Assembly (NCBI RefSeq): GCF_000003815.2
Contig: NC_049979.1
Coordinates: 26,331,213-26,395,212, forward strand
Length of the DNA stretch: 64,000 nucleotides
Source: Branchiostoma floridae
Lineage: Eukaryota; Chordata; Leptocardii; Amphioxiformes; Branchiostomatidae
Direction of reading: 5' to 3'
The position numbers and the translations under genes were made by a program. Each line of letters starts with the position of its first letter. Position 1 is the stretch's first letter. This document shows positions 45,458-53,730 of the stretch, piece after piece. The notes under the pieces are model-generated. The model was not told the DNA's origin, did not search any database, and saw only the letters and a program-made list of their open reading frames with translations.

Positions 45458-45734
45458 TTCATTGTACTTTGTGGTTGTTGCTTTAGTAAAATCGGCAAAT
45501 TTCAGCAGGAAGAGTGACACTTATTACAGGTAAGGCAAAGTATAATTTAACGATAATTTCATAAAACACTATTCTTCTATTTTCTTCCTCACATATGCAG
45601 TATGACGAAAATGATCTGACGAAAAGAAAGATGGTTCCGTCCGTTAGTCAACGATCGATATTAAACCATCAGCCGAGTCAACCTTGTCCTGGGACACTCA
45701 CCCTTTCGCAAAGGATGCCGGGCAACGGTCTATA

Positions 45735-45955
45735 CTCACAGTGAGGGATTGTGGGTAATCTGTACTTGAAAGAACTTGGCCCACAGAAATGCACCATGGT
45801 CCAACCTAGTTTGAGGACGACTTCAACCAGTCTGACACTGTCCCAGAGAGCTGCGACGTGACCCGCGGAGGTCATTCTTGTCTGACATTCAAGTAGGTCA
45901 ATGTTGAAGGGTATCATGGGAAGAATTTTCCTTCCCATAATTCCTCTCAACAAAA
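45735..45955 (-). repeat. unnamed dispersed repeat, copy 3 of 3 (longest open frame)
   Basis: The minus frame is open over 91 codons (TSAGHVAALWDSVRLVEVVL, LGWTMVHFCGPSS, LPTIPH) and is followed by a good donor, AAAG|GTGAGT, at about 45704. It is tempting as an exon, but the related copies at 42380 and 43480 share DNA similarity outside any common frame, so a repeat is more likely. Confidence 0.45.
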
Positions 45956-45959
45956 GTTA

Positions 45960-47200
45960 CGTCATCTGTTTTTAGAACGATATGTACAAGATTAAACAAA
46001 GCATACGCAGGCGCGGATAGGACTGTCTATACGGGCGATAAACTCGCATGTGTTTATGGCGCAAAGGTATACCAATCATCTTGTTTATGTACACCAGGTC
46101 AATTGTAAAGTTTGAATCACTGAGTGCTATATATTTTGCAGTTTTGTGTATAACATATTTCTACATTATTTCATATAGTAATTAGTAATAGTAAGCTTCT
46201 GAAATTTAGCTACTCCTTTGTATGTGTACAACACTATCGTTTCGCGAACGAATTGTCAAAGACGGTAGACAAAAAGGTAATTTAAGACAGTAGTCTAATA
46301 CTGTTCTTGATTGTTATTTTCTCCATGTCTAAACCTCATCTCAGCTCCATTTGTAACGTCTTTTGTCTTTGTTAGCCGGGCTAGTTCGTAGTAGTCACTA
46401 TAGCTAATCAGGCAGTCCTGGCTGTGCATGATGAACAGCAAACTAATGAATAAATGAAATGTAGCTTAATAACATTTTGTGGCTTCTCGTTTTGTTCTTG
46501 TTTCTGACCGACAGCCAGAAACGTTTAGATTTGTTTCTTATTCTTAGAAAATCTCGCAGCCATTTTGTCCTTCCATGCAACACACGTACGTACGTGTACG
46601 CGCGCTCCGCTTTCAGGGACGCAGTCATTTAAATCAAGGTCGCCAAATAACAAGCAGCTGGTGATGTGGCCTTCACTACCCAATTGAATAAAGGATAGAA
46701 AGAATGGAAGTATACAAAAGGCGGTATAGCCGATTTTGGAAGCAATTGCAAACGAATGGTTTAAATTTCATGATAAGTTTCAGATCAGGCTATACTACAT
46801 TTGATAAAATGGATAACATCCTCTGATCACCCATATGATCCTGTCAATAGTACAAATTTGTCGACTATTGATGGGGTTGTTTTGTCAATAGTACACACAT
46901 TTCTGTTGTTGGGAGGATTAGGGTTACGAGTACGGTTAGAGAAATTTGGCCCCTGATATGATCTTAATAAAAATGCAACGGGTCTAGATCTGTTACCACC
47001 ACTAACTCAAGGTCGTTTTATGAAAAAAACGTAAGGGCAAAAGTACATGTACCGTACATTGTATCTCCTCTATTCAATTTATCATTGTGTGAGCTACATA
47101 AGTAGATAGGTATGCCGTCAAGAATTCTTTCATTTCTTTGGGTGGTATTTTGACGTTGTTATGCGTTTTTATCGGGCTTGCTATTTTTTACCGTTTTCTT
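45960..47200. other. gene-free stretch
   Basis: No supported exon. A CACGTACGTACGTGTACGCG alternating purine-pyrimidine stretch lies near 46582. A short end of the ~400 bp family may lie near 46800 (AAAATGGATAACATCCTCTG). Confidence 0.4.
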
Positions 47201-47204
47201 TATG

Positions 47205-48255
47205 TTTACATGTGTATATCCTGCAAAAAGCGATTAACACCATTTGCCTTTACTGCGAAAAATTGAAATCATCAATAAACCTAAATAAAACAAAAATGAT
47301 CTTTTTGATAAAAAAGGACACGTCTTCTTACTTCAAATTTTGCAACCAAAACATATAGTATCGTCTTACTTTTACCTAGGAGTACTGTTTACAACAGGTG
47401 GTAATTTCATCACAGCAATGAAAACTCTGAAAAAGAACGCTTTAGTATAAAATCAAGTCTAGGAGATAGTAATCCGTCAATTTCAGTGCATACTAAATTA
47501 TTTGATACATGTGTAGTTCCCATATTATCATATGGTGCAGTGACATTATCTGCTCAATCTGAACTTAAGGAAAGACTAAAATACAGCTTTCTTCAACATT
47601 TCTCAGAATTGAAATCTTGTGGTAAAAATGAGAATAGGAAACAAATTAGGAACTTTCAGAAAAATTCAAGAAAAATTTATCGATGTACAAAATTTCAATC
47701 ACCGCCAAGCCATGACTAGACCATAAATATAGATGTTCGAACATGTTCACCTACATTATGTCGGGAGGAGGATTTGCGCACTTAAAAATGTGACCTTTAA
47801 TTTACGTTACAATTGCATATATTTATCTGTCTGCTCGATATGAATTTAGATAACTTCGAAATTCGTGAAGCCGTACAAAGTTGAGAATCAGTAGTCACAA
47901 ATTGAATATAGAAACCACAATATAGCCCCTGACCATTTTGTCCAAGGCAAATTGAAAATAAAATTCATTTCGTCATGGAGTGTCTTAAGTTTGAAATGTT
48001 ACGCAATACGTTTTTCACACTCCTATGTCTAAACACTACAGATTTTACTATACTCGATACCAGAAGTAGATTTAACTATATCTTTAGATCCGACAATGCT
48101 AAGATAGGTATATACATAAAAGATTGTTTTTGTTTCTTATTATCCTATATTATTTAGTTAGTAAAGATCTATTCTGTACCCACGTTTTTTGTAATTTAAA
48201 TTTCATCATACAAAAGTCACTGTACTTTCTGCCGTGTTAATAAAGCTTGTTGTTG
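47205..48255 (+). mobile_element. decayed LINE copy, same family as 19494-20841
   Basis: Frames on plus give LQKAINTICLYCEKLKSSIN then LNKTKMIFLIKKD, which aligns with LQNAINALGRYCNKWKLSVN / LNKTKVIVFNKKG of the minus copy. The next frame gives TKLFDTCVVPILSYGA against CKLFDACVVPILTYGA. Several frameshifts and deletions separate the parts, and a last frame near 47975 covers the C-terminal region. The end near 48240 (AATAAAGCTTGTTGTTG) fits a LINE tail. Dead copy. Confidence 0.8.
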
Positions 48256-48259
48256 TGTC

Positions 48260-48600
48260 GATATACATTTGTTAGTTCAATTCTGTTTTTGTTCGGTGCC
48301 GACGTTAACACAAGTTTTCATACTCCGTTGCGCCGCTTATCTCCCTTCGTCTTGTAAATAGTTGCCTTACAAAATGATCGTAGCCTTTTAGTATACGTAT
48401 ATAGTACGTATCATCTACAATGTGCCCGCACAGTCATGTCTATTGCCGTGATATGGGGTCATGGTGCAGACGTTTCGACTCGGGTCCGAACCCGGGTCCA
48501 TACACTTTCAAATTGTCAAAAATTGATATAAAGTAATGGAATTAAAGGTGGGGTCACACATGCGTATATATTGAAGTCCGTTTGAGGTGCGTATGACGCT
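48260..48600. other. gene-free stretch
   Basis: Nothing recognised. Confidence 0.4.
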
Positions 48601-48605
48601 CTTAG

Positions 48606-48796
48606 TCTCTACCAGGGTCCACAGGTCGCGGGAAAAATAGTACGAATTGGACAAATATAGATACATAACATGCCAGATGAGTTAGCTGACCGAGAAGTAT
48701 GGTTAGCGGCCCAGCTAATTCGTCTGACGTGTTACCTGTTTATGTTTATCCAATTTCTATCATTTTTCCAACGACCCGTGGGGCCTGGTGTAGGCA
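48606..48796. mobile_element. MITE with CTACCAGG ends; partial copy at 49500-49620
   Basis: CTCTACCAGGGTCCACAGGT then CGCGGGAAAAATAGTACGAA is mirrored at 48750-48796 (ATTTTTCCAACGACCCGTGG then GGCCTGGTGTAGGC). The left arm recurs at 49504-49570 (CTCTACCAGGCTCCACGGGG then CGCTGGAAAAATAGTAC). Confidence 0.65.
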
Positions 48797-49027
48797 AATA
48801 CATGCGCGCCTCATGCGGACTTAAATATATACGCAGGTGTGATTCCACCTTAACCTCAAGGGAGACCACAACTGGACTGACGTCACAGCCAACTGCGATT
48901 TCTGGGTAAGCAGCAAGAGGGCGCTTTTGTGTGTTGTGTGTGTAAATTGATTGAGATGCAAAAGCAAATTCAGAAATCAAATATCTTCCACCTTTTAATA
49001 TGTACTTAACTTTCAGTGCATTATTCT

Positions 49028-49060
<33 letters not shown>
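49028..49060. repeat. (AATC)n microsatellite
   Basis: Eight uninterrupted AATC units. Confidence 0.95.
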
Positions 49061-49062
<2 letters not shown>

Positions 49063-50014
49063 TGGCCATTTTCAGTACTTCAAATCATGTCAGCTATCTA
49101 AACTGAGATTTGAAACAACCACTTGTTTTTATGTCTTTGAATGCCACGGCACCCCAACAAAATAGGTTTACTTAAGGTCAAACTAAACAGCCAAAGTTAC
49201 ATGATGTCACACGTGTTTGAAAGACTGTAAGGATCCTGTAAGCCCTTACGCAATGCGCCAAGGACACCACGCGACATCCTTGAATTGTTTTTTGGTGTGT
49301 CATACTTAAAGAATGTGAGGTCCTCAGTGTCTTCTTTAAATGGATAGGGTGTCTTAAACGTATAATTAAGGGGTCAGGGGGTCATGCCTCGAAGAAAATT
49401 CCGGTCTTGGGAAACCACGTAGGTAGGGAGTTGGGTGCTTGAGAAAACCACTTGCAGACAGTACACATAAAACTTGCAATAGAGGAGACTCGGGTGCTGG
49501 ATGGTCCATGGTAGCCTCTACCAGGCTCCACGGGGCGCTGGAAAAATAGTACAAATTGGCTAGATATACGTATGCAGCTAGCACGCCATATGTGTTAACT
49601 ATAGCCGAGGAGTAGTTTCTCCGAGAGAGAAAGATTTAACATGTGATTTAACATACAACGTTATGAATTGATAACTTTAAAGAAATAGTAAATTGCTAAG
49701 TACAACTGTACATTCTCTCCAACTTGATATTACCATTGTCTTCACATTTGCGCTTTTATTGCATTTCAAATGAAATAAATAACACACGGAAACAGAAATG
49801 ATTAATGAAAATACAGATGCAAACACAAACCAGGGATACGAAGATTAGGTTTGTGTTAACGTTATATTATGGCAAACGTAATCACAGTTTGTATTTATGA
49901 TACGATGTGACATGTACTTTTGTCTGCTTATATTTAGAGTCGATATGTACAGAAAGGTAGTAAGATTGGGCAGTTCGATTCGGCTTCAAACACCGATCCA
50001 GTATTGTCCTAAAT

Positions 50015-50330
50015 CTAAGGGCACAACCCACCGTACGTGCAATTTCTCCGCACGTTTTTTGGGGGAAGCCACGTCCGCCAGGTATTTCTGAATACGTGGG
50101 GAACGACTGGCATGAGCAGGGAGGGAGTACGTCGACACGACAACACAAAGTTTTGCCTGCACGTAAGGTTCTACGGCATGTCTGCGTGCTCCAAAATTTG
50201 TCGGATTCCCTACGAGTTCGTACGGAGGTGGTACTTTAATACCACTTACGGATCCCAAAAGATTGCCCACGTTTTGGTACGTAGACAGCACGTATTTTCA
50301 CGTATGGCGGGTTGTACCCTTAGCTTTAGC
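50015..50330. mobile_element. ~315 bp MITE (GGGTTGTAC family), second copy
   Basis: CTAAGGGCACAACCCACCGT then ACGTG.. at the left is mirrored by CACGTATGGCGGGTTGTACC then CTTAG at the right, arms about 25 bp. The interior matches 24619-24909 along its length (GTGGGGAACGACTGGCATGA, CCCACGTTTTGGTACGTAGA). No coding capacity. Confidence 0.85.
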
Positions 50331-50380
50331 GGCGTCAAAAATGACCAAGATGTTGCTTTAAAAAATAAAACCTTTATCTC

Positions 50381-50453
50381 CGAGTCTGCCAGGATTCGAG
50401 CCTGCAATCTTCTGATCCGAAGTCAGACGCGTTATCCATTACGCTACTGGCCC
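50381..50453 (-). tRNA. tRNA-Arg(UCG)-like sequence, possibly a pseudogene
   Basis: Minus strand, 73 nt: acceptor GGGCCAG, A box TAGCGTAATGG, four-pair D stem, anticodon arm TCTGA-CTTCGGA-TCAGA with anticodon TCG, T loop CTCGAAT (B box GGCTCGAATCC), 3' end CAGACTC then G. It is close to the usual metazoan tRNA-Arg layout. Two acceptor pairs (4:69 and 6:67) and the outer T-stem pair are mismatched. A TTTT/TTTTTT pol III stop follows within about 15 nt, as at genuine tRNA genes. The mismatches make a pseudogene or a recently decayed gene about as likely as a working one. Confidence 0.55.
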
Positions 50454-50773
50454 TGTTGTTAATTGATCTTTTGTAAGACCATATAATCAACACATCAATA
50501 TGTATGTTTTTAGCTTTCTCTTAAGCTTGTATGTTTCTCCATTCTGGTGTTCATAACTATACACACGTGGCATGGTTGTTTTATAGATACATATTATTAC
50601 GATTATTATGGGAATTTCAAACGATTTGAATATTGGACAGGCGGCATTGAGTAATATTTGAATTTCGACTACATTTCGAAATACATACTGTAACTGACTT
50701 GGTTTCATATATAGGTAACATCCGCGTGCTCATGCTGTATCAAAATGAACAAAATAAACAAAAACATGCCGTA

Positions 50774-51240
50774 CATTGCAAAAAAAAAGATACCGTAAAT
50801 GAAGAAACTTTCGCGGTGGTTAAATGTTCGCGATTTTCGCGGTGGCCGCTTCACCGCGAACTTAAAACCACCGCGAACGGTGTTTCCGTGGCAGTAAAGG
50901 CCCCCTCTCACTTGACGTGCGGCACGCTTGCGGCGTTGCTGCGTTCGTTCACTGCGGTACTGTTTTGTTATTTTCTCCGATTTGTTATAATTCAGATATT
51001 GCGCAATACGTAAAAGTGTGACATAGAAGACCACAAAATACACAACAAGTAAGAAAATTCGTTCTTTATCTCTGAAATTCGTTGAGCCTCTTCCGAACGC
51101 AGCAATGCCGCAAGCGTGCCGCACGTCAAGTGAGAGGGGGCCTTAAGACACCACAGTGCATGGTGCTACCGCGAACTTAAAACCACCGCGAAAAGTCCTT
51201 TTTCACGCTACCGCAAAATCAAATCCCCGCGAAATTAGTT
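50774..51240. mobile_element. TTCGCGGT-repeat element interrupted by a MITE
   Basis: 50774-50894 (CTTTCGCGGTGGTTAAATGT, CACCGCGAACTTAAAACCAC) continues at 51147-51240 (CGCGAACTTAAAACCACCGC, CCCCGCGAAATTAG). Both are built from CGCGGT/ACCGCG words in both orientations. The intervening 50898-51143 is a separate element. Confidence 0.65.
50898..51143. mobile_element. 246 bp MITE with 50 bp arms and TAA target duplication
   Basis: AGGCCCCCTCTCACTTGACG then TGCGGCACGCTTGCGGCGTT is mirrored by CGCAGCAATGCCGCAAGCGT then GCCGCACGTCAAGTGAGAGG. Flanked by TAA on both sides (50895-50897 and 51144-51146), as in PIF/Harbinger-type insertions. No coding capacity; the open frames on both strands (50699-51124) run through it by chance. 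Confidence 0.85.
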
Positions 51241-51796
51241 TGCGATCATGTTGTAAATTGCACAAAGTAGCTGCAAGTTGAACACCTTATAACTTTACGT
51301 GCCATAAATGGGAAGAAGTATCAAAAAACAGATCTAATGTCGTAGAATGTCTATTATTTAGGCGTGCAGTTACTATTATATATACCATCTCCCGACCAGT
51401 AAATGACTTACTCCCGACTGTGTCCCGAATGCTAACTAACCTATTACCAACCATCCCGACCTCTAGCCGCAGACTGCCGAATCACTCCAGACTGATTCCC
51501 AACCAGTCCATTGCTAACCCTCTTACGACTTGAAATGGACATAATCAGCGATTTTTAAAAAAGTAGCCATTTTTATCTAAAGTTAGGTCTGTGTTGTGTA
51601 TAAACATGTTTTGTGCAAGTCAATTTGTGCGGCAGCCACTTGTGATAGTACAATTGGCTGAAAAAGTATTTTGAGTCGCAAATGAAGCCTTCGAAATGAC
51701 GTCCATAAAGTCAATAGGGAATTTTCGTTCACTAGTATACCATGTTCAATCATATACTTCACCTTCCTGACCACTTTCATAATCAACATCGACTAT

Positions 51797-52196
51797 CATA
51801 ATTCCACCAAGTGTCATTATACCGCCACCTCAAAAAACTTTAGTATAGAGGTCTTCCCAAGATTGTCTTGAACACCGAATGTCAAATATGTTAAATGTAA
51901 TACAATTCAGATATTTAGGTGTTGAAGGCAATCCTGAGAAGGCCTCTATAATACCCCCCTCGCATTAGGCGCGATTCGATCGGACGACGAGTCTGCGAGC
52001 TCTAATTTACGAGGAGGCATGACCCTGATGCCGACGAAGAAATGGCAGAGTTTCCCCCTTCCCGTCAGGGTCATGCCTCCTCGTAATTTAGAGCTCGCAG
52101 ACTCGTCGTCCGACCGAATCGCGCCTAATGTGAGGGGGGTATAACAACGTTTTTTTTTTTATGTGGCGGTATAATGACACCTGGTGGAATTATGCG
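51797..52196. mobile_element. outer inverted-repeat element containing two further palindromes
   Basis: The outer arms CATAATTCCACCAAGTGTCA then TTATACCGCCAC (51797-51829) and GTGGCGGTATAATGACACCT then GGTGGAATTATG (52164-52196) are reverse complements with one or two differences. Inside lie a second inverted pair (51844-51876 with 51918-51950, 33 bp arms) and then the 192 bp palindromic element at 51951-52142. This reads as insertions within insertions. Confidence 0.75.
51951..52142. mobile_element. 192 bp near-perfect palindromic element, copy 1
   Basis: 78 bp arms (51951-52028 and 52065-52142) with few mismatches around a 36 bp spacer, from ATACCCCCCTCGCATTAGGC to TAATGTGAGGGGGGTAT. The second copy is at 54103-54294 with arms of the same length. 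No coding capacity; as RNA it would form a long hairpin. Confidence 0.9.
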
Positions 52197-52345
52197 AATG
52201 TATGTTAAAGATTCTGGTAGTTTATAGTCGAAAAGCTGAGTTAATTGTTGTTACCAGGAGAGATGATCCTGGTTGCGCAAGGGCCCCTTCAGTTGGTGGT
52301 TATCTGTTACTTTTGAGGGGATGGGAGAGTTTTGGGGTATTTTTC

Positions 52346-52733
52346 TGGAAATTAGGCCACACCAATTTAATTTCTTGGTTCACGGATTTTTTCATAAAAA
52401 ATATGGAGCGAGAGGGCAAAATAAAAATAAAAATAAAGATTGTAAAATGGTTGGGGTAAAGGTAACAACTAATCCAAAACATAAAGAAAAAAAGTTTTCA
52501 GCTTGAAAAAAGTACAAAAACACTATTATTGTACAGTAACAGCACCCGTATCCACACTTTAAGGAGCTTATAATATAAAGGCCAATTTGCTACACCAGAA
52601 AGTTGGTGAATGGTTTCATTAATGGTGAAAATTTGCCAAGTGGTAATTTTTATTTTTATTTTTATTTTTTTCCAAAAAATAGGAGCGAGCGAATCCGTGA
52701 ACCAAGAAATTAAATTGGTATGGCCTAAGATGT
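52346..52733. mobile_element. ~390 bp inverted-repeat element
   Basis: TTAGGCCACACCAATTTAAT then TTCTTGGTTCACGGATT at the left is mirrored by AATCCGTGAACCAAGAAATT then AAATTGGTATGGCCTAA at the right; (AAAAAT)n tracts flank the inner side of each arm. No coding capacity. Confidence 0.8.
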
Positions 52734-52739
52734 GCTTCC

Positions 52740-53560
52740 ATATAAGGGTAAGTTTGTATGCCAGTAACGTCAGAAAGGTGAGTTATCGGCACTGTCTTTC
52801 TGTGATTTGTTTTGTGCACATTTCAATGGACCAGGGATTGCCCGGCGGCTTTCCTTTCCCACGATCACAGTGTCCTTCGAATCGTGACCTCTCGACCTCA
52901 TAATTATACGGTTACCCTACCTATACCAAGAATACCCTGAAGTACAATGGGCCTCCCATCCCCCCATTCATGAAAGTATGACACATCGAAGATAATTGGT
53001 AAATTACGCAATAACTCACATTCTTTCAGTATGACTTGCAGTAAACATCTACTTGTCCTTGAATGAACCTATTTTTGGGGAGGGGTGTATTCCATAGAAC
53101 AAATCTAAAACTCCCTATGTTTGTCCGATTTCTTCTATGTCTGATCAAAACATCAAACAAAACAAAACAAACAGTGATTGTTTCAAATCTCAATTCAAAA
53201 AGCTGTTAACTTTGAATTCTAGATACAACTCTTCTGTTGTAGAAACATTCTTATGATAAAACAGGTACATGTAGTTAATAGTATAACTTCAACCGGTTTG
53301 TCCCTGAATAAAATTATTGTTCTTTTTTTGGGGGGGGGGGATAAACATATTACCCTATAAAAGAACTCAAATTCGCGAGACTTCAAATACATGAAATAGC
53401 GTCTGCAAATTATGACACTATTTTGGTGGCAGAATCCCCTTGATTGTGACCTTGTATTGGACTCTTCCACTCGTGTGACGTAACCCGTTCTGCAACTTTG
53501 AATTCTTACGGCCGACCTCATACGTCATAGCCCCGCGCACCCCAAAATATGCAAATGTGT
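52740..53560. other. gene-free stretch left of the cysteine-rich peptide gene
   Basis: No supported exon seen. Contains a T7G11 homopolymer pair near 53322-53340. Confidence 0.4.
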
Positions 53561-53658
53561 GGCATTGTCACTTGCAATCACTCTCTCATTGGTCGAACAA
53601 CTAATTGATGTGCCATCAACTGCTAATTGTAATGACCAGTTTGAGTCGGTCTCGGTCG

Positions 53659-53667
53659 GTCTATAAC
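53659..53667 (+). promoter_or_regulatory. candidate TATA box of the cysteine-rich peptide gene
   Basis: TCTATAACT lies about 70 bases before the ATG at 53731, leaving room for a start site near 53690 and a short leader. An inverted CCAAT box (ATTGG, in CTCATTGGTCG) sits about 70 bases further upstream. Position-based inference. Confidence 0.4.
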
Positions 53668-53730
53668 TGCGTGACTGTGACAGCATTAGCCATTTACGCT
53701 CTGGTATCCCAGCCTGTCTGCCCTGCAAAG

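Noticed and set aside
50699-51124. Open frames of 104 and 139 codons on opposite strands
   Set aside because: They pass through an inverted-repeat MITE and its host repeat; the two strands mirror one another because of the palindrome.
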